From positions 62,001-126,000 of the forward strand of contig NZ_JACXWX010000013.1 in the NCBI RefSeq assembly GCF_014764505.1: a stretch of 64,000 nt of DNA, in the 5' to 3' direction. The translations under genes and the position numbers were made by a program. The notes under the pieces were generated by a model. It did no database searches. It was not told the DNA's origin and saw nothing but the letters and a program-made list of their open reading frames with translations. The stretch comes from Phormidium tenue FACHB-886 (lineage in GTDB: Bacteria; Cyanobacteriota; Cyanobacteriia; Elainellales; Elainellaceae). Shown piece by piece: positions 35,317 to 45,079 of this stretch. Position 1 is the first letter of the stretch. Every line of letters starts with the position of its first letter.

Positions 35317-37023
35317 GTGCTGTATCTTGCGGAAGTTCAAAAAAACCGGAGAGGCGTGATAGGGGGCGGTAGACCCGAATTTAGGCTACTGGCATGTCAG
35401 CGCACCGAGCAAAGCTGGAGTGCTGTCCCTGGCGAAGAGGTGATTCCAGCCCCCGACGATGCCAGCAACTATGCTAACGGTATCTTGGTGATGGTTGATC
35501 TGTCTGCTAGCAGGCAGGTGCAACGTCATAGTGAGGCGGGTCGCCAGCTTGTGAGCATTCTACAAGGATTTTCCAGGCTTCAGGAGAAGGCAAAAACTCA
35601 GGAAGCCGAAATCGAGCAGTGGAAAGAATCCTTAACTTACCAGAGCCAAGAGCTCAATCGGCGTGAACTAGAGATGGAAGCTCGCCAAGAAGAGCTTCAG
35701 CAAATGGAGGAAGCGTTTGCCCAGTTTGACACTCAGCGTCAGGAAATTGAAGCTGCCCGTGCGGAAGTAGAGCGGCTGCGAGGAGAATTTGAGCGCAAAA
35801 CTGAAGAACTCCAGGGTGCTTGGGCCCATCTGCGAGGGGAAACGAACCGTCTTGAAGAACGACAGGCAGAGCTGTCTGGGGGGTTAAATGCTGATCAAGC
35901 CCAGCATCTCCAGAGTCTCATCGATCGCCTCGCTGCCTCCACATCTGCTGATGCTTTTAACAACCAAATCAGCGCGGCTTTTGACCTGCTCAGCCAGCAG
36001 CAAAGTTTCCTGGACTTCCACTGGCGTTCATTGCAAGACCAGCAAAACTCTGCTCAGCAGCTTCAGGGAGAAGTGGACTGGAAAACACAAGAATTGCGCG
36101 ATCGTTGGCATGGTTGGCATCAAGCCCAAACTGCCCTAGAGCAAGCCAAAGTCGATTTGAGTACTCAGCAAGCCGTTCTTTTGCTCCATCAGCAGTATGC
36201 CAAAGCGCTAGCCGATCGGTTACAAGCCCAAGAAGCCGTGCAGCAGCAGCTAGCGCAGCTGTCAGGAGGCTCCAGCAAAGTAGATTTGGAAGCGCTAGAG
36301 AAACTGTCTATTGAGGCGTTGCAAACTATTGCAACTGAGCTGGAGAAAGACCTGGAAAAACTTTCCCGCTTTGTTAATAGTCAGGAAGAAGAACTTTCAT
36401 TGCAGCAGGAAGCGATTAACGATTTGCAAAAGCAAATCCAGCAGGCAAACGAGTATGATCGCCTGCGTCTAGAAACCGAGCTTGTCGATGAGCAAGACCG
36501 CTATCAGATGCTGAATGAAACGCTTGTTGGTCAACGGCGCAACCTGCAAGAACGTCAAGCCGTGTTGAAGCAGCACCAGGCTGTACTGGCTCGCCGCCAA
36601 GGCTACCCTGTAGATGAAGCGAATCGATCGATCGGGTTAGAGCCAATTTTGCTGCAGCTTGAGCAGCAGCAGCAGCAGCAGCGACAAGAGCATCAGGCGC
36701 TAGTGGGAAAGATTCAGCAGCTGCAGTCTGCTCTATCGCAAAATGAGCTGATGGTGGCGGAGCAGGGGATCGAGCAAGAGTCTAAGCGCGAGGAGCTGAA
36801 ACAACTGGATCAGCAGCTCCAGGCGCAAATGACAGCTGTCGCTGAATTGTGGGGTAAGGTAAACCTCCAGCAGGAGATGCTCCAGCCGATTCAGGATAGC
36901 CTGAATGGGGTGCGGCAGCAGGTAGAGGCGATCGCCAGTTCGCTAACTCAGAATGCAAATGGTTCTCAGCCTCAGACTGTAGACGAGATCCGGGAACTGG
37001 TGCAGCAATTAGCAGCGGGCTAA
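35317..37023 (+). CDS. hmpF: Coiled-coil motility protein HmpF-like
   Basis: The product of about 568 residues begins MLYLAEVQKNRRGVIGGG, followed by LLACQRTEQSWSAVPGEEVI, which matches my recollection of the HmpF N-terminus. The rest is nearly all alpha-helical coiled coil rich in Gln, Glu and Leu, including a Q-run near residue 450. HmpF of Nostoc punctiforme is a pole-localised coiled-coil protein required for type IV pilus activity and direction control. The GTG start at 35317 is chosen for its ribosome site and conserved beginning. It diverges from the chemotaxis operon, the arrangement expected for the hmp locus. The identity rests on memory of the family and on context, not on an alignment. 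Confidence 0.8.
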   Translation: MLYLAEVQKNRRGVIGGGRPEFRLLACQRTEQSWSAVPGEEVIPAPDDASNYANGILVMVDLSASRQVQRHSEAGRQLVSILQGFSRLQEKAKTQEAEIEQWKESLTYQSQELNRRELEMEARQEELQQMEEAFAQFDTQRQEIEAARAEVERLRGEFERKTEELQGAWAHLRGETNRLEERQAELSGGLNADQAQHLQSLIDRLAASTSADAFNNQISAAFDLLSQQQSFLDFHWRSLQDQQNSAQQLQGEVDWKTQELRDRWHGWHQAQTALEQAKVDLSTQQAVLLLHQQYAKALADRLQAQEAVQQQLAQLSGGSSKVDLEALEKLSIEALQTIATELEKDLEKLSRFVNSQEEELSLQQEAINDLQKQIQQANEYDRLRLETELVDEQDRYQMLNETLVGQRRNLQERQAVLKQHQAVLARRQGYPVDEANRSIGLEPILLQLEQQQQQQRQEHQALVGKIQQLQSALSQNELMVAEQGIEQESKREELKQLDQQLQAQMTAVAELWGKVNLQQEMLQPIQDSLNGVRQQVEAIASSLTQNANGSQPQTVDEIRELVQQLAAG

Positions 37024-37035
37024 ACGGAGTTTAGC
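37019..37035. terminator. Hairpin over both convergent stops (hmpF / amylase)
   Basis: GCTAAAC (37019-37025) and GTTTAGC (37029-37035) form a 7-bp stem with a 3-nt loop and include both genes' stop codons. The stops are only 7 bp apart. It may act as a weak bidirectional terminator. Confidence 0.35.
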
Positions 37036-38632
37036 TCTGCTCCACCCAGACTGACACCTTGCCGCCCGGACAGCAAAACTCACCCCAGCCGTCTTCATTT
37101 GTTTGAACAGATTCTTTAATGTGTTGGGTGAGGTCTACGAAAGTGGCATTAGGTTTACCAACCTCCATCCACTTAAAGCCGCCCTCCCCATTGCTGATCA
37201 GCACTGCCAACGCTTTGGGGTGGTGCTCGTCTCCTAAGCGCGTCCAACCAATTGTATTGGGATGGTCAAAGTAGGTGTATTGTTCTCCGTAGGCGTAGTG
37301 TTTGCGGGCATGCAGCAGTTTGTTAATAATCCAATTGTGTGAGGGTAGGACGATCGAGTGGTTGTTGCCGTCGTGCCCTTTGCCGGTATACTCCGCACCA
37401 TAGTAGTCTGCATAAAACACACAGGGATAACCTTCCCGCCGCAGCAGAATTAATGCATAGGCGATCGGCTTGAACCAAGGTTCAACTGGATTTTCGAGCG
37501 ATTGAAGCGGTTGAGTGTCATGGTTCTCTACAAAAGTAACCGCAAGAGCAGGAATATCTTGCATCAATGTCCCATCTAGAATTTGTCGCAGATCGTAGTC
37601 ACGCCCCTGAAGACTAGCGCTGCGGAAGTTGTTCTGCAAAGGGACATCGAACAGCGACATTCGACCACCTGTAGCATCGAGATACCATTTCAGTGAAGCT
37701 AAATTGGGTGTCCAATATTCCCCAACGCAAAAGAGGGGCCGCTTGGCGTAGCTACGGACATGATCGAGCCACATGCAGAAGAACCAGGCAGGGATGTGTT
37801 TCACGGCATCCAGGCGAAAGCCATCAACCCCTGTAGTGTCTAAAATCCACTCACCCCAGTATTTGAGTTCAGCCTGGACTTGCTCATTGTCCATATCCAG
37901 GTCGCAGCCCAAAAGAAAATCGTAATTACCCTTCTCTAGGTCAGTGAACTTCTCAAAGCTCTGTCCCTCGAATAGGTAAACTGTGCAGTCGTCTGAACTG
38001 CGCATGTTGTGGTTGACCGAGTCGAAGTGACAGGATCTCCACTTCATGCTGGAGTATTTGTCGCTGCGCCCGGTGAAGTTGAACTGGGTATAGGCATCAA
38101 TGTCTTGAGCACAGTCAAGCGGCTGGTTGCGATCGTCTCGTGCAAAAGGAATTGCCCGAATCGTTTCTATTTCGTCGCCGCCGTCTTTGTGGTTGAACAC
38201 AACATCAGCATAAATCTGGATACCAACGCTGTGAGCAGTCTTGATGGCTGCCACTAGCTCATCTTTGCTGCCATACTTCGTTTTAACGGTATCCTTCTGG
38301 TTAAACTCGCCCAGGTCAAACCAGTCATAAACCGCATAGCCTACGTCATGACCGCCCTTACGTCCCTTGTAGGCAGGTGGTAACCACAGCGCTGTAAATC
38401 CAGCTTCCGCGAGTGCTTTAGCATTTTCCCTGAGCTGATTCCAATGAGTTCCACCGGGAGGAAGGTTCCAGTGGAAATATTGCATCATCGTTCCGTTGTT
38501 TGGTATGCCGTTGTTTGGTGTTCCGTTATTTGGTGTTCCGTTGCTTGCTGGTACTGGTTCTGGACGGGCACTATATAATTTTGCAATCGCCTGTAGAAGA
38601 TTCCCGATGATTCTAAGGATGCTTTGAAGCAT
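37031..38632 (-). CDS. Alpha-amylase (GH13 family)
   Basis: The 533-residue enzyme has the GH13 (beta/alpha)8 barrel: IQIYADVVFNHKDGG (region I), DGFRLDAVKH with nucleophile Asp near 275, LFCVGEYW with acid/base Glu near 305, and FVENHDTQ with Asp near 372. The sequence resembles the Bacillus liquefying amylases (GH13_5). It hydrolyses internal alpha-1,4 bonds of glycogen or starch. The N-terminus is a short amphipathic or hydrophobic stretch, then four NNGTP-like repeats before the barrel; a cleavable signal peptide is not clear, so location is uncertain. It lies upstream of glycolysis genes on the same strand. Confidence 0.93.
   Translation of the reverse strand: MLQSILRIIGNLLQAIAKLYSARPEPVPASNGTPNNGTPNNGIPNNGTMMQYFHWNLPPGGTHWNQLRENAKALAEAGFTALWLPPAYKGRKGGHDVGYAVYDWFDLGEFNQKDTVKTKYGSKDELVAAIKTAHSVGIQIYADVVFNHKDGGDEIETIRAIPFARDDRNQPLDCAQDIDAYTQFNFTGRSDKYSSMKWRSCHFDSVNHNMRSSDDCTVYLFEGQSFEKFTDLEKGNYDFLLGCDLDMDNEQVQAELKYWGEWILDTTGVDGFRLDAVKHIPAWFFCMWLDHVRSYAKRPLFCVGEYWTPNLASLKWYLDATGGRMSLFDVPLQNNFRSASLQGRDYDLRQILDGTLMQDIPALAVTFVENHDTQPLQSLENPVEPWFKPIAYALILLRREGYPCVFYADYYGAEYTGKGHDGNNHSIVLPSHNWIINKLLHARKHYAYGEQYTYFDHPNTIGWTRLGDEHHPKALAVLISNGEGGFKWMEVGKPNATFVDLTQHIKESVQTNEDGWGEFCCPGGKVSVWVEQS
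38491..38550 (-). repeat. Four 15-bp tandem repeats in the amylase gene
   Basis: Four tandem 15-bp units with few differences encode SNGTP-NNGTP-NNGIP-NNGT type linker residues near position 30-48 of the amylase. Such units can change in number by slippage. Confidence 0.85.
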
Positions 38633-38827
38633 GGTGGTTCAGTCTGAAAGAGGGCATTTAGATTTTTTAGAGTAGATTTTCTGCTTTAAGACTAAACGTT
38701 TTCAATGCAGTTTAGGATTTCCCTGCAGGATGCAGGTTTAGCCCTCAATTTGCCATCCTTGAAACAAACTTGAATAAGCTGCTCCTGCCAGCCAAGTGAG
38801 CAGAGCTTTAGAGATTTGTTTTTAGAG

Positions 38828-39529
38828 CTAGCTATCTGTCAAGACTGTTTTGCTAACAAACTGCCCTTCAGAATTGAGGTTATAGACAATTGGCACTCCC
38901 GTCGCCAGTTCCAACCCTGGAACCTCTTGTTCATTCAGATTTTCCAAGTGCATGATGATCGATCGCAGCGAGTTACCATGAGCTGACACCAGCACCCGAT
39001 CACCGCTTTTGAGATGGGGCAGGATGCAGTCTTTAAAGAAAGGAATTGTGCGGGCACTGGTATCGGCAAGGCTTTCGCCGCCGGGCGGACGCACAGAATA
39101 GGAACGCCGCCAAATAGTGACCTGATCAACCCCATATTTTTCTGCCGTTTCTGCCTTGTTTAACCCCTGCAGGTTGCCATAATAGCGCTCGTCTAGAGCC
39201 TGAGACAGAAATACCGGGATCTCGCAGCTCCGATCGCCTTCATAGTTATCCCAGCCGTGCCAATCTGGATCGTCAGCACTGTGCTTGAGGATCGGACTTT
39301 TGCCTGCTGCGACTGCATCTGTTTCCACCAGACAAACCATCGCCGTTTGGATCGCGCGAATCAACAAACTGGTGAAGCAGAGATCGATTGGATAGCTCTT
39401 GAGCTTTTCTGCCGCCTGTTCTGCCTCTGCTAGCCCTAGCTTGCTCAGGGGCACATCGACCCAGCCTGTGAACTTGTTGGCGGCATTCCAGGTGCTTTGA
39501 CCATGACGAAGCAGAATCAGAGAGGACAT
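38828..39529 (-). CDS. gpmA: 2,3-bisphosphoglycerate-dependent phosphoglycerate mutase
   Basis: The 233-residue enzyme interconverts 3- and 2-phosphoglycerate in glycolysis. The phospho-histidine motif LILLRHGQSTWN is at residues 5-16, with FTGWVDVPLSKLG and the second histidine in VLVSAHGNSLRS near the C-terminus; RYYGNLQGLNK is also present. Its length is near the usual 230-250 for dPGM. Monocistronic by spacing, but on the same strand as pyruvate kinase upstream, with a 49-bp gap that would allow co-transcription. Confidence 0.93.
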   Translation of the reverse strand: MSSLILLRHGQSTWNAANKFTGWVDVPLSKLGLAEAEQAAEKLKSYPIDLCFTSLLIRAIQTAMVCLVETDAVAAGKSPILKHSADDPDWHGWDNYEGDRSCEIPVFLSQALDERYYGNLQGLNKAETAEKYGVDQVTIWRRSYSVRPPGGESLADTSARTIPFFKDCILPHLKSGDRVLVSAHGNSLRSIIMHLENLNEQEVPGLELATGVPIVYNLNSEGQFVSKTVLTDS

Positions 39530-39578
39530 AAGTTAAGCCATTAATGAGGTGAAGCAGGCAGGTGTGCTCGGTTTACAC

Positions 39579-41000
39579 TTATTGTATTTGGTGAATCTTT
39601 AAAAAATTTGTGCCACCAGAAGCTTGCATCGGGATTCCACCCATGATGAGGATGCGATCGCCCGGAGCGGCAAGTCTGTGTTCTAGCACACAGGCTTCGG
39701 CTTGTCGAATAGCAGTTTCAAACGTTTCGACTTCTTCTTCGATCAAAATGGGGTGCAAACCCCAGATCAGGTTAAGGCAGTGGTAAACGTAACGATTGGG
39801 AGTCAGCCCGATGACAGGAGCGCGAGGACGCTCTTCGGCAGCAAGCTGGGCGGCGTAACCAGTAGCAGTGAAGGCAACGATGCAGCGCAGATCGAGCGAT
39901 TGATCGATCGCATTGAGGGCTTCGCTAAGGGCGTGGGTTTCGTCGGATTTAGCAGGGGGGTGGTTGACGAACTTCAGATCTTTTTCGACTTCGTGCGCGA
40001 TCCGTGCCATCATTTCTACAGCTTGGACGGGGTAGTTGCCGACAGCTGCTTCCCCAGACAGCATAATGGCATCTGTGCCATCGAGAATGGCATTGGCAAC
40101 ATCGCTGGCTTCGGCACGCGTGGGACGGGGATTTTGGATCATGCTCTCCAGCATTTGGGTGGCGGTGATTACCGGAATGCCAATTTGGTTGCAGCGACGA
40201 ATGATGTGCTTTTGTAACCCAGGGACTTTTTCGGGGGGTAGCTCTACACCTAAGTCGCCGCGCGCCACCATGATGGCATCGCATTCTGTCAGGATCTCTT
40301 CAAGATTGGCAATTGCCTGCGGTTTCTCGATCTTCGCCAGTACGGGCATATCCGATCGCCCCTGTTCTGCTAGCAACGCTTTTAACATCCGGATATCTTC
40401 TGCTCTGCGGACAAAGCTGAGCGAAACCCAATTTACATTCTGCGACAGCCCAAACTCCAGGTCTTTAATATCTTTCTCGGTCATGGAAGGCAGGCGCAGC
40501 TGAAGCGACGGCAGATTTACACCCTTGTGGCTCTTGAGCAAGCCACCTTTGACCACAATGCAGCGGACGGCGTTGCCCTCAATTTCTTTGACGATCAATT
40601 CCAACAGTCCATCATCTAGCAATATTTGAGTTCCAGGTATGGCCTCTTCAGAAAGGAAGGGATAGTCAATTGAGGCAGTCTGCGGTTGGGCGGTAAATTC
40701 TGCGGCAGGCACCAGCGTCAGCAGTTCGCCTGCAGTGAGCTGCATTCCGCCTGCAGGCATATCGCCTACACGGATTTTAGGTCCTTGCAGGTCTTGCAGG
40801 ATTGTGACGGGACTATCGAGTTCTTCGGAGACGCTGCGAATGAGGGCGACTGTTGCCGCGTGCTCTTCGTAGCTGCCGTGCGAAAAGTTGAGCCGCGCAA
40901 CGCTCATGCCTGCTTGAATCATCCGCTTGAGGACTTCAGGCGATCGGCTAGCAGGACCAATCGTTGCGACAATCTTTGTCCGATGCTGGAAAGACTGCAT
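39579..41000 (-). CDS. pyk: Pyruvate kinase
   Basis: The 473-residue enzyme transfers phosphate from phosphoenolpyruvate to ADP at the end of glycolysis. The active-site signature is [18 protein letters not shown], followed by [33 protein letters not shown] and [15 protein letters not shown] are the usual N-terminal motifs, and the C-terminal regulatory domain is complete. Length is typical. It lies 49 bp upstream of gpmA on the same strand, and an alpha-amylase lies beyond, forming a glycogen-to-pyruvate grouping. Confidence 0.96.
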   Translation of the reverse strand: MQSFQHRTKIVATIGPASRSPEVLKRMIQAGMSVARLNFSHGSYEEHAATVALIRSVSEELDSPVTILQDLQGPKIRVGDMPAGGMQLTAGELLTLVPAAEFTAQPQTASIDYPFLSEEAIPGTQILLDDGLLELIVKEIEGNAVRCIVVKGGLLKSHKGVNLPSLQLRLPSMTEKDIKDLEFGLSQNVNWVSLSFVRRAEDIRMLKALLAEQGRSDMPVLAKIEKPQAIANLEEILTECDAIMVARGDLGVELPPEKVPGLQKHIIRRCNQIGIPVITATQMLESMIQNPRPTRAEASDVANAILDGTDAIMLSGEAAVGNYPVQAVEMMARIAHEVEKDLKFVNHPPAKSDETHALSEALNAIDQSLDLRCIVAFTATGYAAQLAAEERPRAPVIGLTPNRYVYHCLNLIWGLHPILIEEEVETFETAIRQAEACVLEHRLAAPGDRILIMGGIPMQASGGTNFLKIHQIQ

Positions 41001-41113
41001 GGGAGGGAGGAAGTATCGTCATCAGCAGGATAAACAGTTTGCCCCAAAAATGCAGTCGGGAAGCGCACACAATGGGGCAGGATTTCTAATGGGAGCGTCT
41101 GCAGCTTTTGTGC

Positions 41114-42472
41114 CTAGAGGGTGTATGTAAATGATTCTGCCAATATCCCTGGAACCCAGGCGCCTCCTAGCGCTCGATGCTCATAAGTCCCTACTTCGGG
41201 AATGAACTCTTGGAAATTGGTAAGGGCAATCAGGTTTTCGCCGAAGCAGCGATAGAGGCTTTCATCAAAGCGGAGGTTCTCGATCGGCGCAACGATTTCG
41301 CCGTTCTCGACCCAGAAGCAAGCGTAGCGAGTCATCCCCGTGACCCGTCCAGAGGGGCGATCGCTCCAGTTTAAGTAGTGCAAATTGGACAGGTATAAAC
41401 CTGTATCAAGGGCTTTGAGAATTTCGGCAGCCGGGAGACTGCCAGGAGCAATTTCGGGCGATCGCAAAGACTCACCACCGTTTGCCCCGTTCGCGACTTT
41501 ACCGTATTCTTTGGCAGTGCGGGAGTTAACTAAAGTGTTGACTAGCCTACCATTTTGAATGATGGGCAGTTCGATCGGCGCAATTTCGCCCCAGCCGTTA
41601 AAGCGAGGAACTAGCCCGCGTCGAAAATCTTCTGTAAGGCTGAAGGCGGACGAAAGCCGCTTTTCGCCACGCTGCAACACTGCAAAGGCGCTATTACCCC
41701 GCTGCAAGGCTGCCTCGCTCACTCCTCCCCACGAAAACAGGGCTAATAGATCGGCAACGGCAGCAGGCGCTAAGTAAGTGCGATACTGCCCTTTGGAAAC
41801 AGCTTTGGGCGATCGCCCCAGTCGCTCTAGCTGCTGCTTGGACTCAGCCAGTTTTGCAGTGTAGGCAGCTGCATCCCATTCGTTTCCGGCAAATGTGCCT
41901 TTGACGGCCTGCCCATCTGGGGTGAAGAGGGAATAGTCCAGCGAGAAAGATTCGGTGGCGAACCAGTGTTTTTGTCCGGCAGAGTCAGCATAAGCACGGA
42001 TCAGAGAGCCACCTGCGTAGATGCCTGCGAAATCTAGCCCTACAACTTCAGGCAAAATCGCAGCCACGGTAGTTTCAGGACCGAGCAGCCTGCCCTGATG
42101 CACATCGCGACTAGTGGCGCTGCCTGCTGGAGTAACCAGGTAAGGGTCTTCGGGGAGGTGTGGCACTTCCTGCCGTAGCTCATTGAGGGCAACTTTGGTT
42201 TGCTGCCAGTCGATCGTCCAATTGCCCGTAAATGGAATGGTGCGAGAGGCAGTGCGGCGATCAGACATCAGCGTTAGAGAAAGTTCGCCGTCATCGACAC
42301 AGCCTGCCTGCCGCACCTTGGCGCGATTGAAACGGACGAATTGGCTGGTTTCGCCCGTTAGCTCTAGCTTCAGGCTTTCGTCGGCTTTGAGTTCTGCCAG
42401 TAGGGTGCTGACGAGCTGATCGAAGGTTGCTTCAGGCGTACCGATCGTCTTTGGGTCTGTTTCTGCCAGCAT
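41114..42472 (-). CDS. TldE/PmbA-type peptidase-like protein
   Basis: The 452-residue protein belongs to the TldD/PmbA family. It lacks a HExxxH motif, as expected for the non-catalytic TldE partner in a TldD-TldE heterodimer. C-terminal segments such as RVTGMTRYACFWVENGEIV and NLRFDESLYRCFGENLIAL match the family. Its ATG overlaps the stop of the upstream gene by one base (TAATG), showing translational coupling. The pair degrades small peptides, and in other bacteria it matures microcins or disposes of toxins. Confidence 0.9.
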   Translation of the reverse strand: MLAETDPKTIGTPEATFDQLVSTLLAELKADESLKLELTGETSQFVRFNRAKVRQAGCVDDGELSLTLMSDRRTASRTIPFTGNWTIDWQQTKVALNELRQEVPHLPEDPYLVTPAGSATSRDVHQGRLLGPETTVAAILPEVVGLDFAGIYAGGSLIRAYADSAGQKHWFATESFSLDYSLFTPDGQAVKGTFAGNEWDAAAYTAKLAESKQQLERLGRSPKAVSKGQYRTYLAPAAVADLLALFSWGGVSEAALQRGNSAFAVLQRGEKRLSSAFSLTEDFRRGLVPRFNGWGEIAPIELPIIQNGRLVNTLVNSRTAKEYGKVANGANGGESLRSPEIAPGSLPAAEILKALDTGLYLSNLHYLNWSDRPSGRVTGMTRYACFWVENGEIVAPIENLRFDESLYRCFGENLIALTNFQEFIPEVGTYEHRALGGAWVPGILAESFTYTL

Positions 42473-43911
42473 TATTCTCCACCTCCAAACACTTCTACTG
42501 CTGTAAACACACAGGCGGGTGAGCCATGCCCTACACGAATTGCCTGGTTCGGTTCACCTTTGCCGCAATAGGGTGTGCCGTACATTTCCCAGGTTGCGTC
42601 ATTACCAACGCGGCTGAGGCTATGCCAGAACTGCGGTGTTGTAGCACGGTAGTTGGGGTTACGGAGCGTTTTCGTGAGCTTGCCGTTTTCAATTAATTTG
42701 GCATACTCACAGCCAAACTGAAACTTATGCCGTTGATCATCAATCGACCAGGAGCGATTTGCTTCCATGTATACGCCGTAATCAATATCGCTGATGAGTT
42801 GTTCAAATGTATCTGTTCCGGGTTCCAGGTTCAGATTTGCCATTCGATCGATCGGCGGACGGTTCCAGGACGAAGCACGGGCACAGGCAACCCCAGAAAC
42901 GCCTGTCCGGGTTTGGCTTTCCAGGCTGCCTAAGCCGCGCAGCAGCGTTCCCTCCTGAATTAGATATTCACGGCTGGCAGGTGCGCCCGTGTCATCGAAG
43001 TGATAGCTGGCAAACTCGCCGGCAACGGTGGGGTTGAAGGTAATGTTCATCAGCTTGGAGCCATAGGTAAGGCTGCCAAAATCGCTGAGTTTAACAAAGC
43101 TGCCACCTGCGTAATTGCGTTCGTCCCCCAAGATGCGATCGAGCTCCAAAGGATGCCCAACGCTTTCGTGGATTTGCAGCATCATCTGGTCGGGCGCAAG
43201 CACAAGATTAGTCGTCGTCGTGGGGCATTCTTCTGCCGTGAGCAGCTCAACGCCTTGTTCGCCAATTTGCGCAGCCCGCTCCCACAGGTTTGCCTCTGGG
43301 AACAGCTCCCAGCCGCCTTGATAGCAGTGCGCCAAATGTCCGTTGTTACTGCGTTGCTGCACGATGCCGCCGTCTTGAGCAGTGACGCCGTAGTGCGTTT
43401 CTAGCAGCAGAAATTTTTGGTAAACCTCAGAGCCGTTCGTGCTGACAAACCAGGATTCGGTTTCGTTGGCGATCGCAGTTGCAGTGGTTTGAACAATTTG
43501 ATCAGACACCTTGAGCGTCTGACAGAGGCGGATTAGCAGATCGTTGAGTTCTGCAGGGGTAAGCGTATCCAGTGCTTTGACAAAGGGGGAGATGTATTGT
43601 CCGACCACTTGAGGGCGTACAGCAGGCGTAAGTGGGTAAATTGCCCACTCGCTAGCGGCAATCGCCTGCTGGTAGGCAGTCTTTGCGGCTGCCTGAATGC
43701 TCTCTAGATGCAGCGAGTTCGTTGCCCCGTAGCCAATCTGTCCATTCACCAAAACTTCCACCATAATACCGTGGCTGGTAGATTTGGCATTGTGCTGTGG
43801 ACGACCGTCACGGACGTTGTGATATCCGACGGTTTCTTTAACGGCTCTTAGTCCAATCCAATCTGCCGACACATCCAGCGCGGCGATCGCCTTTGATAAA
43901 TCAGAAATCAT
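42472..43911 (-). CDS. TldD-type metalloprotease
   Basis: The product of about 479 residues is the catalytic member of a TldD-TldE pair. The zinc motif HESVGH (HExxxH) is near residues 248-253. GSKLMNITFNPTVAGEF and DDTGAPASREYLIQEGTLL are typical of the family. The frame runs 13 codons further upstream from a TTG at 43950, but the ATG at 43911 (MISDLSKAIAALDV) is the more natural start; ribosome signals are weak for both. The next gene starts on its stop codon, so the two are produced together. Confidence 0.92.
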   Translation of the reverse strand: MISDLSKAIAALDVSADWIGLRAVKETVGYHNVRDGRPQHNAKSTSHGIMVEVLVNGQIGYGATNSLHLESIQAAAKTAYQQAIAASEWAIYPLTPAVRPQVVGQYISPFVKALDTLTPAELNDLLIRLCQTLKVSDQIVQTTATAIANETESWFVSTNGSEVYQKFLLLETHYGVTAQDGGIVQQRSNNGHLAHCYQGGWELFPEANLWERAAQIGEQGVELLTAEECPTTTTNLVLAPDQMMLQIHESVGHPLELDRILGDERNYAGGSFVKLSDFGSLTYGSKLMNITFNPTVAGEFASYHFDDTGAPASREYLIQEGTLLRGLGSLESQTRTGVSGVACARASSWNRPPIDRMANLNLEPGTDTFEQLISDIDYGVYMEANRSWSIDDQRHKFQFGCEYAKLIENGKLTKTLRNPNYRATTPQFWHSLSRVGNDATWEMYGTPYCGKGEPNQAIRVGHGSPACVFTAVEVFGGGE

Positions 43912-44047
43912 TAGACGGGTTGTGTGAGGGTGGTTGCGGTGAATCTGCAAATTAGACCTGCTGCCACTAGCGCAGCAGAACCGCCAGCAAAAATTAGTTC
44001 TATCTCATTCTATAGAGTTAAGCCAACAGCTTTGTGAAATTGATTAC

Positions 44048-44914
44048 CTACGGGTTACAATAGCTACACTGAGCCGGATCTGCATACTGAACGCTATCCG
44101 GGAAGGCTGTCTCTTGGGAAAAACCACAGTGCTGGCATTGATAAACCACCAATCGCACGAGGGGTGTAGGCAGCCTGCATAAACCACAGGGCAAACCCGG
44201 CTGACGAGAACCGATCGCAAAGCCCGGACAGCCACAATCCGGGCAAACCTGCCGGATCGTTTGAATCAAATTTTGCGTGGCTTGGGCGATCACCTTCATC
44301 CGGGTTGGGTTATGCATGGCTCGCATATCGGTTTCTAGATGAGCAGTGGGGGCGACTGCCAGTGCTTCTGACACGGCTGCCTGCAGTTGGGCTGCGGTCG
44401 TGATGCCTTTCGTGATGGGGTTGGAGTTTCCTTGAGCGATCACGACCAAGCCATGCTGCGGAAAGCCTACCTTCTGAGCGAAAGCTTGAGCATCGGCAAA
44501 GCTGCGGATTGTACAGTGATTGAAGTTGGTTTCCAGCGAGAGCGCCTCGCCTACTAGCTCTAGCCCATAGTCCCGATCGATCAGCACCACTAGCTCCCGG
44601 TTGCAGGGCAGGTAGGGCATTGCGGGATGCGGTAAGAAGGCTCCTTCACTCGCAACTGCAATTGAGTGCCCCGTCAACGCCATTGCTTGCTCAGCTTTCT
44701 GGCGGGCAGCCTCTAGCTGAGAGCCAGAACGGGGGATTTCTCTTGTGAACGTGCCAAAGCGATCGGTATCAAAGCCTTCAGGAACAATCAGATGCAGCCC
44801 AACCTGCGCCAGAAATGGAGCAATAGCTTCTTCTTTGCGGTGCATCGTTGCCAAAACTGCTTCAGACTTCTGGAAAACGAAGGGGCTGGGAAATTTGTGG
44901 GTTAAGCGAGTCAT
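44048..44914 (-). CDS. Zinc-ribbon protein of unknown function (DUF6671-like)
   Basis: The 288-residue soluble protein has an N-terminal region of about 220 residues starting FVFQKSEAVLATMHRKEEAI, with ETDMRAMHNPTRMKVIAQAT, and a C-terminal part with at least two CxxC zinc-ribbon pairs (CPDCGCPGF, CGLC, CQHCGF, CSYC). The pattern fits the DUF6671 family, whose function is not known to me. It resembles a nucleic acid or nucleotide enzyme with a metal-binding tail, but that is inference. No operon partner: it lies between tldD, 97 bp away on the same strand, and a long intergenic region. Confidence 0.7.
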   Translation of the reverse strand: MTRLTHKFPSPFVFQKSEAVLATMHRKEEAIAPFLAQVGLHLIVPEGFDTDRFGTFTREIPRSGSQLEAARQKAEQAMALTGHSIAVASEGAFLPHPAMPYLPCNRELVVLIDRDYGLELVGEALSLETNFNHCTIRSFADAQAFAQKVGFPQHGLVVIAQGNSNPITKGITTAAQLQAAVSEALAVAPTAHLETDMRAMHNPTRMKVIAQATQNLIQTIRQVCPDCGCPGFAIGSRQPGLPCGLCRLPTPLVRLVVYQCQHCGFSQETAFPDSVQYADPAQCSYCNP

Positions 44915-45079
44915 AGTTTAGTAAAACACGTGTTTAAAAAGCTTTACCAAATTTAATGGAGCGATCGCTAGAGGTCATTACAAGGATATTTCGATAGTTC
45001 AGTTAAAGGAACGCCGAGATGAAATGATTGAAACTTACTTTAAGGATTGTATAGCGCCCCGCGCATACGTCAGGATAAG

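Noticed and set aside
38491-38550. Tandem units considered as a CRISPR-like array
   Set aside because: They are 15-bp contiguous repeats without spacers, within an intact coding frame.
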